Shown one piece after another: positions 44,000 through 55,252 of a DNA stretch of 64,000 nucleotides. Position 1 is the stretch's first letter. The number at the start of each line of letters is the position of its first letter. The notes beneath the pieces are model-generated. The model was given only the letters and a program-made list of their open reading frames with translations. It had not been told where the DNA came from and did no database searches. Position numbers and translations under genes: made by a program. Source of the DNA: Sipunculus nudus (Eukaryota > Annelida > Sipuncula > Golfingiida > Sipunculidae); contig CM049312.1 of assembly GCA_026874595.1 (NCBI GenBank), positions 80,682,929 to 80,746,928 of the forward strand, written 5' to 3'.

Positions 44000-44613
44000 C
44001 CCCTGCCATAACGTTTAACTTCCCTGGGATATGTTTTGCCTTGATTAAGATAGTGTAATTTAATGTTGTCAACACCAAACGTCTTAGCAGTATCTTGGTT
44101 TCCTGTTCTTTTTAAGACTTCTTATTAATTATATGAACTAACGCTTCATTATCAATAAATAGGAGAACTCTTTTGTTTGCAAGCTGCTGTGTCCATGTCT
44201 GAATGGCTAGGACAACAGGAATAAGCTCCAAAGTTACAATGTTGGACAATTTCCACTCTGGCGTGAAGGGGCCATAAAACCACTGATTTTTAAATACTGC
44301 CCCAAACCCGTAACCTTTGGCTGCATCTGTAAACAGAGAAAGAGAATTTGAAGTTTCCCATGTTTGATCTAAAAAGAAAGGTTGACCAAACTTTCAGATC
44401 CTGTTTATTCCCCCTGTTTAATCTACAGCGATGGGATGGATGACGTAAGCCTTTTGTCTTGTTAATAAGCCTTTGTAAGAATGCCCGCCCAGGCAATATC
44501 ACTGAGCAGGCAAAATTAAGCACACCTATCAAAGACTGAAGTTGTTTTAATCTAAGCTTACGCCGCTTTCTATAGCAGGCAATCAATTCCTGGCATTTTT
44601 CTATCTTTTCCAA
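44000..44613 (-). pseudogene. DIRS-like RT thumb and RNase H, broken
   Basis: 44613 to about 44400 encodes the RT thumb (RKRRKLRLKQLQSLIGVLNF, ILPGRAFLQRLINKTKGL). It is separated from the RT frame by one in-frame TAA. From about 44365 a second frame carries RNase H blocks: SLFTDAAKGYGFGAVF, TLELIPVVLAIQTW, VLLFIDNEALVHI, AKHIPGKLNVMAGALS, with a TAA after INKKS. Confidence 0.75.
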
Positions 44614-44619
44614 TGGCAG

Positions 44620-45945
44620 TTAAGCAATGGCATGCACACAATCTAGCTCAATCCCAAGGAACACTAGAGCCCTACAAGGTTCTACCGTCTTTTCGGGTGC
44701 AACTGGCACACCAAGATTTTTGCATACATCCAAAAATGTTAACAGCAGATTCCTACATGCCTGCTTGGTGTGACCAATGAACAAAAAGTCATCTAAATAA
44801 TGCAATACCCTACCAGGTAATCCTCTACTCCTGACTAGAAATTCTAATGCTGTGCTGAAACATTCGAAAATTTTACATGAAGAGGCACACCCCATCGGCA
44901 GACACCTATCATAATAATAATTATCCTCTAATTTAAAACCAAGAAAATGGTAGTCTCCAGTGGATACCGGTAACAGCCTAAACGCCGATTCAATATCAGC
45001 TTTCGCTGAATAGACTTGATTTCTTATGCCTTGATTCTGACTGATGGCTTGTTCAATCGATGTGTATACTACCGATGAGGCATCCCTCGGAATTGCATCA
45101 ATGATAGACTGGCCTTTAGGGTGTGACAAATGATGAATTAATCTTAACTTCCCCGAATCCTTCTTAGGCAATAATCCTATGGAGGAACAATGGAAATTTT
45201 CAAAAGGGGGTGTTGCAAAGGGACCCTGCATCCTACCATATGCTGTTTCTTTTTTAATTTTTTGCCTTACAATCTCAGGGTTATCCTTGGCTGATTTTAA
45301 GTTACTGCAGCAGTTTGAGCACAACTTCATATTGCACTCCAAAGAGAAGCCTTGGTCTAAACCCCTAACTAAATAGTCCCGGAGATGCCTAGGATATTGA
45401 TACTTTAATAATTCTGCTTTAAACACTTTAACTTTTATTGGTGTTGGGAGTTCCCTGACGCTGGCTACCGGTATTTCTTGTGGCTGTGGCAGGAGCATGT
45501 TTTTGTGTGATTTAAAACATTTAAGTCGTGGGTGGAAACCGTGACATAACTCACACTCGTGTTGGTATTTGCAGGTTGCTGGATTGCATGGTTCGCATTT
45601 GTTGAACCTCCTACAGAGGCCTTTACTATTGCCCCGAAAGGGCTGACAACTAAAATTCCTTCCCCTTCCCTGGTTTTGATTGAAGGGACGACCTGATGGC
45701 AAGGCACTCGCCAACGCCTCTAGATATAACTCTGGGTGCTTACACTCCCACTGATAACCTGTGGACTCCCTTACTTGCCTGAAGCTAGTATCATATTTCA
45801 GGAAGTTGGCCCCTTTGTTGGACAGCTCTCTGATAGTACTTATGTATTCACATAAGTTGGGTGCCTGGCGAGGGTGTTTCTGGCAGTAAATTGCCATGTA
45901 CGTGTTGAAACACCCTAGCCATTCATCCAAGCTATTTATAGACAT
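44620..45945 (-). pseudogene. DIRS-like Gag C-terminus and reverse transcriptase
   Basis: 441 codons. A Gag-like part (EWLGCFNTYMAIYCQ...; RRFNKCEPCNPATCKYQHEC, a cysteine/histidine knuckle) leads into RT blocks: GLLPKKDSGKLRLIHHLSHP, AKADIESAFRLLPV, CLPMGCASSCKIFE, and the catalytic YLDDFLFIG, then PEKTVEPCRALVFLGIELD. That set is typical of DIRS/Ngaro. The start codon is not certain, as a frame change joins it to the gag-like ORF upstream. Confidence 0.85.
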
Positions 45946-46030
45946 GCTGTGCCTGGGTACTGCCTTAAGACCTGATAACTAATCCCCACCTGCTCAAACT
46001 GCAGATTGAAAACTTCTGGGCCTTTTTAAG

Positions 46031-46702
46031 TTAGAAGTTCTTCAATATCAATGAATCGATCATCCCAATTTTTTTGTTTAATCTTACTGTCCACTGCCAA
46101 CCCCAGCGCAACAGAGTCTGTCTGAGGAGGTATGCCCCATTGCTATCTTGATTAGCCTGGCTGACATTTACAGTTTGATTTGCGTCTGCTGCAACATGTA
46201 ACACCCTAGGCCATTCTGGACTCTGTGGTGCGTTATTGTCCTCACCTGTGATCTCAGAGCGGGATCCCGATGTTAGCTCATCCACTGGTGGTGGTTCCCT
46301 GACTCCACTATCAATTTCCTGCTGGCGCTGAGCTTGTACAGGTGCTTGTGCTGTCGAAGTTGATTGATTTGCTGGTACGTTAGCTTGCTGAGCGGAGCTA
46401 ACCTGCGTCTGAGTAAAACCGCGTGCGTCAAGCAACCTCTCTAATCTCTGGTCTATCACTGGTTTATACATGTCCAACCATCTGGATAACTGCTCCTGGC
46501 TGGGAGACGGTTGGGCTCTTCCTGCTGAGGGACCAACGTCCTATTTGCTGGTACGACTCGTACCTCCCCGAACCACATTTTGAGGGACGCTACGCGGAGT
46601 GCTGGCCGAAGGTGCTTGCGCCACCCTTCTACGTTTGCTGGCTGAAGCCTGCTCCATTACATCCGACAGCCTGGATGGAGGACGTCTCCTTCTTGTCGAC
46701 AT
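46031..46702 (-). pseudogene. DIRS-like Gag N-terminal region
   Basis: ATG at 46702 (MSTRRRRPPSRLSDVMEQAS), then a TAG after about 53 codons (near 46542), then open to 46031 with glutamine/serine-rich low-complexity sequence and GWQWTVRLNKK at the end. Position immediately before the Gag C-terminus/RT frame supports the Gag role; there is no motif. Confidence 0.55.
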
Positions 46703-46779
46703 GCCATTTCTGAAATCATATGATGAGACACAAGAGCAGCCAAATGGAAAGGTGTTCAGTTAAATTTATAGCCCTAGCT

Positions 46780-47680
46780 GATAGGCTAAATAATAATTTA
46801 AACACATGCTGAAACAAGTCCAGGTGACTTGGGCAACCTCCCGGTGCTAAGTATGTTTTTGAAAAAAAGGGTAATAACAATGTTACTGGTACTAACATTC
46901 CCATATGTTGAGAACTAGTAATAAGAAATTTACCGGTATATATTAATGTAAGCACACGCTGACACAATTCCAGGAGACATTGGCAACCTTCTGGCGCTAA
47001 GCATGTTTGAAAATAATAATAACAAATTTAAACACATGCTAACACAAGTCCAGGGGACTTGGGCAACCTGCCGGCGCTAAGCATGTTTGAAAAAAGTAAT
47101 AACAAATTTAAATATAATTTTAAACACATGCTGACACAAGTCCAGGGGACTTGGGCAACCTCCCGTCGCTGAGCATGTTTGAAAATAGAAATAACTAATT
47201 TAAATATAATTTTAAACACATGCTGACTTGGGCAACCTCCCGGCGCGAAGCATGTTTGAAAATAGAAATAGCAAAATCACACACAAGTTTTAAACACATG
47301 CTGATACAAGTTCAGGGGACTTGGGCAACCTCCCGGCACTAAGCATGTTCTAAAATTATAATAACAAATTTACCGGTATATATTAATCTAAAAGACATGC
47401 TGACACAGGTCCAGGTGACTTGGGCAACCTCCCGGCGTTAAGCATGTTCGGAAATAATAATAACAAATTTACCGGTATATATTAATTTAAAGACATGCTG
47501 ACACAAGTCAAGGGATTGGGCAACCTTCCGGCGCTAAGCATGTTCAGAAATAGTAATAACAAAATTTACTGGTATATATTAATTTAAAGACATGCTGACA
47601 CAAGTCCAGGGACTTCAGCAACCTCCCGGCGCTAAGCATGCTTGAAAATGGAAATAACAAATTCATATATTAAGTTAAAC
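46780..47680 (-). repeat. Minisatellite of about 9 units with nested inverted repeats
   Basis: Units of about 75-105 bp: ACATGCTGACACAAGTCCAG/GGGACTTGGGCAACCTCCCG/GCGCTAAGCATGTTTGAAAA, with copies ending near 46850, 47000, 47080, 47165, 47250, 47345, 47440, 47540 and 47640. In each, CAAGTCC and GGACTTG form a small hairpin, enclosed by the inverted pair ACATGCT...AGCATGT. So every unit can fold into a hairpin or cruciform. Confidence 0.85.
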
Positions 47681-48052
47681 ATGATGACACAAGTGCAGTC
47701 TCAAAAGGTCATGCCCTACAACTTCTGCATTACCCTTAAAGCTATCTCTTTCTGCTACTGACAAATCGTTGCCCCCAACGTGAATAACTACAAGCGAAGG
47801 TTTACAGTCAGGTACGAGGTCGTACACCGAAGCCATGGCATCCTCTACTTCCATACCACCCACGCCATGAATAAAGACTTTACAATGATGCAGACCTAAA
47901 TTTGGTTTCATGTTAATCTGACCTTGCTGTATGGCATCTCTTAAACGCTTCATCTGCGAGTCCCCTAAACATAGTACTGTTTCACCCATTCTAACCACTA
48001 AGTAACCAATAATTGCTAGGTAACACAGACAATCATGAATTGCTTTATTCAA
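47675..48052 (-). pseudogene. SGNH hydrolase fragment
   Basis: The frame VLCLGDSQMKRL (catalytic-serine block GDS), GVGGMEVEDAMASV and SLVVIHVGGNDLSVAERD (the GGND block) matches SGNH/GDSL hydrolases as found with DIRS/Ngaro elements. The fragment ends in the minisatellite with no Asp-His block. A likely start is the ATG at about 47989 (MGETVLCLGDS). Here it is upstream of the gag-like part; in other DIRS/Ngaro-type elements the hydrolase follows the recombinase. Origin of this order is unclear. Confidence 0.65.
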
Positions 48053-48712
48053 TATAGAAAAGTATCGCTAGTGATTATTGTGTGCGGGGCACAACGCTGA
48101 TGGAAGCAGGCAAAAGGATTAGTGTACTTACATTGAATCAGATGTCTTTGCCGTAGATCATCAGAGGTCGAGGACCGCTGAAGGTTTTCAGCAACTGTAA
48201 GTCACTTTAAGCAGAAATGGCTGGTAACGTTGACATGCTGACCATCTCAAAACATAAAGCTGAATACGATCTGCATAAATCTTAAAGCTGAATGTCCCTA
48301 GTAAACACGCATTGTCCCTTATATTGGCTTATTGTTATTATAATCTCGCACCAACGAGACTAGAGTCAAAGTGAGGCTGAGATACCGGAAGTCCATATTT
48401 TTCCTATATTATCGCTCAGTGCCTGCCATGGCGGCTGAACAGATAACACCTAACTCTATACCTGCACAGTGCCCGCCCAAATTGATCAAGGTAAATCTTA
48501 ATCGTCATTTCTGTACGCATATCGTGGATTAATTGACTAATTTGCTTTAAAAACGTATTAAAACGATAACAGTTTGACCTGTCACACCAGCGACTTGTCA
48601 AACACCACGTGCATGGACTTCAGTAGGCGGAGCTTACAGTTTTGGCCGAGTGCCAAGGTGCGCTTAGCACCCGACTACTGGTACCCGCGGCAGAACAGGT
48701 GCATCACCGGGC
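48053..48712. other. No gene recognised
   Basis: Lies between the DIRS-like element and the Mutator-like gene. A CCATGGCGGCTGAAC near 48428 could be a start or promoter feature; nothing more can be supported. Confidence 0.4.
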
Positions 48713-49524
48713 CTAATAGGTAACCGCGTGTTTACACAGGAACCAGGGGAGCGGCCCCTCTTCTTTACGGAACGCGTCCGCCGTCTTCCTCCGTTTATTT
48801 CGTCTTACTTTCCGGGCATCCTTTGCCTCGGGGGTCGCCTTGAGGCGCCTTGTTCTTCCATCATCCATGTTTCTGAATTCCCTGAGCGCTTGTGATGACA
48901 GTTTCACACCGCCCTCAATCTGCCGATTTGCCGTTTTGTAGAACCCCTCGTTGTAAACCATGACGGCCAGGTCGACGCCCAGTTCAACTTCACTAAAGCT
49001 GTGCCACTCTTCTTTCGGTACCATGGACCATATATTATGATGCAGGGATTCGTTTCGATTTTGTGAACTAGCTCCGACACATCCTTGCAGTAGGGAGTCT
49101 TTTGTTAGGTTCATGAAAACAGGTTCTAACAAATCCGTGATTGCTTTCGGCAGGGCATTTACGGTTCGCGTCCCATCAGCCAAGTCACGCTGCCAAGAGC
49201 AGAAACTATCAGAACCTGCCGGACAGAAGGTGTGATCGGCTGGATCACTATAATGTTTCATAATAGCCCACGTCTGTCTTGCCATGGCAGCTGGATCATG
49301 CGGATTGTCCCGGATCGCCTTCCCGTAGAGGTTTTGGAAAAAGTCAACCCGTGCAAGTGTGAGACGTCCCCGACCACGTAGAGACTTCCCATCAACCAAA
49401 GGTCCTGGAACATAATATTCATACAACATATTTTTATTTCAGTTGATCCACGGAAGACTAAACTCATCAGTATGTGTGTGTGTGTGTGTGTGTATGTGTG
49501 CGTCTCTCTCTTTCTCTCTCTCTC

Positions 49525-49574
<50 letters not shown>

Positions 49575-49669
49575 ATATTTCTATATAAAATAAATTCTAT
49601 ATAAATATCTGTGTGTGTACATGTCAATATTTTTATTATTTTTTATATTTTATTCATTCTGATTTACAC

Positions 49670-49749
<80 letters not shown>

Positions 49750-50837
49750 GTATGTGAATTTATAAATATATCTGATAATAACGTACTTTTGTGTTTCTCA
49801 AAAAAGCCACGTAGCCGAGTACCCATTCTATTCTGGACCTGGGCGACGCATTCTTTCTGGTGCAGCGGTATACCGTATGGGTCTTCACGTTGTAGTTGGC
49901 GGAAGGTTTTACTGTCTCCATCTCCTATATAAGAAGTGTATTTGGGTCCATGTTTATCCTCTGAACGGTGGAATAGTGAAGCCATGCCTGATACCTCCAT
50001 CATACCGGCGCTGCCTTCGTGGTTGGCTGGGCAGGTCTCCATGTGATCAGCCATGAAGGATAAGTACTCTAATGAGTTCTTGTCATCACGGGCGTGCTTT
50101 TGACAAATTTGACAGTATGTTGTCATCACAATCCGGTCGAGTACTTTGCCTGTATCGTCACTGATTACGCTAGCAATCCCGACCTTTGATGACATTCCCC
50201 GCGTCATCCATGATCCGTCCCCTGATACCGTACATTCGCCGTAGTCATTTATGCACCTGACTTGTTGTCCGGCCTCTGTCAGTTGTGCTTCGCAGGAGTT
50301 TGTAACAATATCTCTCAAAGCTTTTGTGTGATTACCCTAGTTTGATGATGAAAGTGGGGCTGGCAAATTCAGAAACGCAGCCAGTCTTGCTGCGGCAGCT
50401 CTTCCCTTCCCGATCATACGAAACGCCAAAACACTTGACCTGTTGATCTCAGGATATGTCTGTCCCGGGGACGTGGGTACATACTGATAATTTTTATTTC
50501 TTTCCCAGTTCGAGTTAGTACATTGAAGGCCCATGGTACTGCACCATCCCATTCGCCGTTTTGGGTCTTCCACGAGATCAACAGTTCCTCCACGACAGAT
50601 CGCACATACAACAGCGGCTGACAATAGCGCGTTTAGTTGATAACACTGCCAAAGTCGATAGGTGTCGGCCTCCGGTTTTCCTTCATGCGTAAACGTAGAG
50701 ATGCCGTCATCTGACGATTCATCGTCGCTGGCCATCAGTTTGATCACGGAAGTATGTTCGGCCCGCTGAGACTTCTTGATATCATTCAACTGCTGCAGTT
50801 TTTCAAGTGGCATTCGGGATTTGCGTCGTCGGCCCAT
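48713..50837 (-). pseudogene. Mutator-like transposase gene, two exons, one in-frame stop
   Basis: ATG at 50837 (MGRRRKSRMPLEKLQQLND). Exon 1 runs to 49787 (donor GTACGT); exon 2 starts at 49404 (acceptor TTCCAG) and ends at 48713. Phases agree across the 382-base intron, giving about 580 codons with one TAG at codon 167 (50339-50337). Blocks of the Mutator-like transposase family (PF20700 type): VSGDGSWMTRG, GKVLDRIVMTTYCQICQKHA, YTSYIGDGDSKTF, CVAQVQNRMGTRLRGFFE, LVDGKSLRGRGRLTLARVDF and NRNESLHHNIWSMVPKE. A DGSW aspartate, the DGDSK aspartate and the NESLH glutamate are candidate catalytic residues. Transposases of this kind cut and paste DNA; terminal repeats are not found. Confidence 0.8.
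49405..49786 (-). other. Intron of Mutator-like gene, filled with microsatellites
   Basis: Donor AAAA/GTACGT and acceptor TTCCAG/GACC with consistent phase. Contains (GT)n at 49472-49500, (CT)n at 49503-49558 and (TA)n at 49558-49575 and 49675-49748. The apparent ORFs over it come from these. Confidence 0.75.
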
Positions 50838-51790
50838 CGTAGTTTCGTTTGGTAGTGGCGTAATATTTATTTGTTGCGGTGTTGACAGTATGAATATCAT
50901 AGACGTTATGGTTGGGATATGAAGCAGCTTTTTATAAAGTAATTTTACGTATCTGTCGATAGGCTTACGATATAGCAGAAATAACATGATGTCAAGTGAA
51001 AATTTGTGTTTCGACGTAACATACCCGAAAAAAGACAGAAAGGCCAATGACACTAACAGATCATTCACAAGGACGGGTTTGTTTGCACACTTATTAGCTA
51101 GAGTTAGGGTTGCTCTCCAACGCTTATCAGTTGTATGCTCAGCTAATTAGATTGGGCTATCAAACGTCGACCGTCAGTTCTTGCCACGGAGGTACTTGGC
51201 CCATGCATTAAATAAACACTTGCACCTCGCGATTGGCTGAATGACCCAGGTGATGGCTGGGGGCAGAGTGATTGACAGGCCTGTGGCAGGGCTGTAGTTA
51301 GTTTACAAACACCCTGTCATAACATCTTGGTGTTTACTGAATAGAAATCATCCTTTTCCACAAAATGCACCAGGCGACCCAAAATGTGTTCAGCTGCATT
51401 AGATCCGCCCAGTATTCAATATTACGTATACCTTTTATTGAAAAAACACCAATTTTTAGGATTTTGACTAGTCGTGCCACCTTAATATCAAAGATATAAA
51501 AAGAATATAATTTTATATGTATTTACTGTTTAACAGACTGAAAAGAAAGTATCAAACTGAAATGAATTTATAAAAGCACCCAGAGAAATCCCACAAACAA
51601 GCAGTGACAATGTTATCTCTGAAGAAGCCATTAATGCTTCAAGATTCAGTACTGACACAAGTGCAGTACAAACAAGAAAGAGAGAGACTAGCCCACCAAG
51701 AGGCTTAGCTGAGGGGTCTGGCCTATGCCATTCCACATACAATCATTGTGAGGTTGGCCATCTTTGGCCTGATATAGGGTCTTGCCACCT
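50838..51790. other. Upstream of Mutator-like gene; no other gene
   Basis: Minus-strand frame is open before the chosen ATG but hydrophobic and low in likeness to the family; the MGRRRK start fits better. No terminal inverted repeat is apparent to 51500. Confidence 0.4.
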
Positions 51791-52200
51791 CTCTGGTCAT
51801 GAGTGTGAGGCTGACCACCTCGGCCGTCATCTGGGAGCTGGCCACCCAATTGGTCATGAGCGTGAGGCTGACCACCATGGCCGTCATCTGGGGGCTGGCC
51901 ACCCCATTGGTCATGAGTGTGTGGCTGACCACCTCGGCCGTCATCTGGGGGCTGGCCACCCCATTGGTCATGAGTGTGAGGCTGACCACCTCGGCCGTCA
52001 TCTGGGGGCTGGCCACCCCATTAGTCATGAGTGTGTGGCTGGCCACCTCGGCCGTCATCTGAGGGCTGGCCACCCCATTGGTCATGAGTGTGAGGCTGAC
52101 CACTTCGGCCGTCATCTTGGGGCTGGCCACCCAATTGGTTATGAATGTTAGGCTGACCACCATGGCCATCATCTGGGGGCTGGCCACTCCAGTGATCCAA
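51790..52200 (+). repeat. 60-bp minisatellite, about 7 units, open in both directions
   Basis: Units of GTCATGAGTGTGAGGCTGAC/CACCTCGGCCGTCATCTGGG/GGCTGGCCACCCCATTG(G). As the length is three-fold and the unit has no stop in several frames, both strands give long false ORFs (a 20-residue repeat on each strand). Unit-to-unit identity is high, so it is recent or homogenised. Confidence 0.9.
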
Positions 52201-52208
52201 GTGGTACA

Positions 52209-52565
52209 GTGATCAGGCATATCAGCACATACAAACATTTTGGGATTAAGGATATGAACGAGAATGATAAATTTAATGGTTACATAGATATGGATTATGA
52301 AAATAAATCTGTTTCTGTGATGCAAATTAAAAGCAGGGCAGGTATCATCAAAATAACCAGAGGTCATTTTGCACAAAGTGATGAAAGGTTTCATATAAGA
52401 TCTCGTGGAAAGCAGAAAGAAGATGACTTGCGGAAAAAAGAAAGACAGCAGGAATTGAAAGGAAAGCAGAACAAACGCAAGCTTAATGAATACAGAGAAA
52501 AAGAGAAGCAGAACAAACGTTTAAAATGGGCAGATAGTGTCTATGTTGAACAAGAAATTTTTTGA
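52209..52565 (+). pseudogene. Helitron N-terminal basic segment
   Basis: Lysine/glutamine/arginine-rich (RGKQKEDDLRKKERQQELKG, NEYREKEKQNKRLK) with a short repeat, as found before the zinc-finger part of animal Helitron proteins. Confidence 0.5.
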
Positions 52566-53204
52566 ACATAAAATTAAACATGGAAACACACTTGATGATT
52601 GTCTTAAAACATTTAATGAATCTATTTCCAAGGGCCCTGTTTATACTTGCACTGTTTGCTACCAAACATGGTTTAAACATTCAGTTAATTTGCTCTCAAA
52701 TATAGAACACACTTTACCATTAAATATGATGAAATATATTAATTCTTGTAGGTTATTGTAAAATCAACTGTGAATTCAAATGAAAACGAAGGCTATTCTG
52801 TCAATTCAGACAAAGAAACTGAACAGAAAAATAGATTGAAAAACGATACTGAAAAGAGATGGATATGCAGAACATGCAAACATTCAATCACTCATTCGAA
52901 AATTCCAAAATTATCAATTGCAAATGATTGTGGGTTTCCTCCAGCACAACCAGATTTAATCTTGCACCCTTTGGAAGAGAGGCTTATAGCACTGAGAATT
53001 CCATTTATGCAGATTAGGGAATTAACCAAAGGAGGCCAATTTTCCCTAAAAGGAAATGTTAATGTTCCTGTTAGAGTTCAAACAACAATTTCATCTTTGC
53101 CCAGGGATATGAAGGAAACACAAACTATTCCTGTTAAGTTGAAACGAAAACTGAGCTATAATAAATGTGAAGCTGTAGAAAATGTTAGACCAACAAAACA
53201 ATAA
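52537..53204 (+). pseudogene. Helitron zinc-finger/DUF6570-like region
   Basis: ISKGPVYTCTVCYQTWF and KRWICRTCKHSITHSKIPKL form a Cys-rich pair; then PPAQPDLILHPLEERLIALR, IPFMQIRELTKGGQFSLKGN and TIPVKLKRKLSYNK are the conserved DUF6570 blocks. Two frames are needed. The region is present in Helitron proteins of many invertebrates. Confidence 0.85.
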
Positions 53205-53210
53205 TTTCTG
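53090..53210 (+). other. Homologous point in the two Helitron copies
   Basis: KRKLSYNKCEAVENVRPTKQ here corresponds to KRKLTYNNVDCIQNVRPAVK in the minus-strand copy (near 35050), fixing the register between copies and showing they are two separate, strongly diverged insertions. Confidence 0.7.
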
Positions 53211-53221
53211 CATTAAAATGG

Positions 53222-53761
53222 TTGATGGAAAACAGCCTTTTATACAAAAATGCATCCATAAAAGTTGATGAAAAGTGGACACAGTCAGTAATTGAAGAAA
53301 TTGAACAAGAAGAAATTGTCTCAGTTTGTGATATAGCTGATTTACAGGAGACTTATAATTCAGAAATAATTGTGCTTGATAATAGAGAAGAAGATGAATC
53401 TGATATTTTTCATCCTAATTCAGAAGATGACACATTCAGTGAAATTGACGAAACAGAACAATCAGGAAATAGGGACACATTAATAGACGAAGTTCAAACT
53501 GATGATCAGGAATATTCATTTGCACCTGGTGAAGGACAAAGGCCACTTGGAATTTATGAAGACCCAGATGCTGAGTATCCCTCATTTCCAACAATAGTTT
53601 GTGGGCAGACAAGACCCAACTTTGAAAAGAGAAAAGTACCTGTCTATTACAGTGATATATGTAAATATGAACTAAGATGTAAAGACAGAAGAGTAGCAAA
53701 GTCAATAAGTAATATTTTCTTTAAACTGAAGAAAGTGCAACTGCAGCAAATATCTCAGTGA
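53222..53761 (+). pseudogene. Helitron pre-Rep region
   Basis: FAPGEGQRPLGIYEDPDAEY, PSFPTIVCGQTRPNFEKRKV, VYYSDICKYELRCKDRRVAK and IFFKLKKVQLQQ match the conserved segment ahead of the Helitron_like_N domain (FAPGEG..P...F.D...EELAFPTIFCG..R). Confidence 0.9.
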
Positions 53762-54530
53762 ATAAAACTGGTTATGAGGAGATGTCAGACAAAAGGCCGC
53801 AAGATCACTGCTAAAGATGTTTGTGACCTAGAAAACCTAGATCGCCTTGTTAGATAAGATGAAGGTTATTTTATATTCCGAACTTTGAGAAATACTCCCG
53901 CTTATTTTGAATCAGAAAACAAGATTTATTTGCTATGATACGCTAGTTAGTTGCCAACATGGTTCATGTCATTGTCAGCTGCAGATTCAAAATGGACAGA
54001 TTTACTACAAATTCTTGGAAATTTGGTTGATGGAAAAGATTACACAAAAGAAGAAGTGAGAAAAAACGGATTGGAGTGATAAAACTCGATTAATTCAGTC
54101 TGATCCTGTAAAATGTTCCAGGTACTTTGAGTTCATGAATTTTTTAATCATGTATTAAAATCAACTCACCGCCCTCTTGGTAAAATAACGGATCACTTCA
54201 TATGGGTTGAATTTCAACATCGTGGTTCCCCCTTATGTTCATGTATTATAATGGATTGAAAATGCACCCAAATATGAGCATAGTCAGAATGCACAAATTG
54301 CTCAGTTCATAGACAATCATGTATCATGTTCTTGTTCTGTACCAGAAGGTCAAGATGAATACCTTGCATATCAGAAACACAGGCATTCCAAAACAAGCAG
54401 AAAAAATGGATAGGCTATTTGTCGAATTGGCCATCCAGTTCCCCCCATGTGGCAAACGTGCATTTTGACACCACTTTATGATGAAAATGACGAATATGAG
54501 GAGAATTTAAGAAAATAAAATATAAACTGG
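53762..54530 (+). pseudogene. Helitron Rep (Helitron_like_N), decayed
   Basis: Scattered blocks in three frames: DKTRLIQSDPVKCSRYFE, KSTHRPLGKI, VEFQHRGSP, WIENAPKYEHSQN, IDNHVSCSC, RKHRHSKTSRKN. VEFQHRGSP contains the start of the HUH-like region (usual VEFQHRGSPHVH). The catalytic tyrosine region lies toward the later linker and is not intact. Confidence 0.6.
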
Positions 54531-54535
54531 AAGAA

Positions 54536-55252
54536 ATGGGCCAAGGTAAATCAATGACATTTGATGTCTTCCTTAAAAATGTTGTTGAAATGAATGAACA
54601 TAATTATATGAATGCCATAAGAAGTTCACTGAATAGCCCAAAAGTGTTTTCAAAAGAAGCACACAGGAAATACGAATATATGCATATATATATGGGCTTC
54701 TCCATGGATGGCGTGCAAATCATGATCTACAATTTGTCCTTAATGCATATGCTTGTGCAGTTTCCATAATGTCCTATGTTAACAAATCACAGAGAGGAAT
54801 GAGTGCTCTTATGGACAAGGCGTGCAAAGAAGCAAGAGCTGGTAACAAAGACCTTAAGCAGCAAGTACGCCATATAGGAAATGTCTTCTTAAACAGTGTT
54901 GGAGTTAGTGCCCAGGAGGCTTCATATCTTTTGCTGCAAATGCCATTAACATCAGCATCTAGAGAATTTATGTTTGTTAATACATCTCATCCAAATGACA
55001 GAACATTTATACTAAAAGACAAAGAACTTGTGTGATGATTCCACAGACATACCGGCACCAAATATTTTGAAGAGATATGCAAAAAGACCTAAACAACTGG
55101 AAGACTGGTGTTTTGCTGATTATGTGTCACACCTTACTGTAGAATATCCTGATGATATGATAACAGATGATTACAATGAAAGCAATGATGATGCTATTGC
55201 ACAAGAAAATAGTTCTGATACAGAAGATACAATTCACAGTGAAACAGATTAA
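54536..55252 (+). pseudogene. Helitron linker, last part before the BEL insertion
   Basis: 54536-54769 (MTFDVFLKNVVEMNEHNYMN), 54769-55035 (MSYVNKSQRGMSALMDKACK; VGVSAQEASYLLLQMPLTSA) and 55028-55252 (KRYAKRPKQLEDWCFADYVS) form one region in three frames. KSQRGMS is the conserved lead-in block of animal Helitron proteins. The helicase that follows is beyond the BEL insertion. Confidence 0.85.

Larger units (their letters stand above)
43031..46702 (-). mobile_element. DIRS-like tyrosine-recombinase retrotransposon, decayed
   Basis: On the minus strand the order is gag-like N-terminus (46702-46031), gag C-terminus/reverse transcriptase (45945-44620), RT thumb and RNase H (44613 to about 44000), tyrosine recombinase (43992-43031). 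RT plus tyrosine recombinase and no integrase or long terminal repeats defines the DIRS order. Several stops and frameshifts interrupt the frames. Possible split repeats lie at 42583-42900. The element inserts through circular DNA rather than cut ends. Confidence 0.85.

Noticed and set aside
46780-47680. Repeats with regular spacing considered as a CRISPR array
   Set aside because: Units are contiguous tandem copies with no unique spacers, and the window is animal DNA.
49439-49627. ORF rich in RE/ER and HT residues
   Set aside because: Translation of GA/GT microsatellites within the intron of the Mutator-like gene.
51100-51500. Search for terminal inverted repeats of the Mutator-like element
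   Set aside because: Compared with 48600-48712 by eye; no convincing inverted match.
51723-52394. A 223-codon minus-strand ORF with 20-residue repeats
   Set aside because: Produced by the 60-bp minisatellite; the opposite strand is equally open and no non-repeat domain is present.
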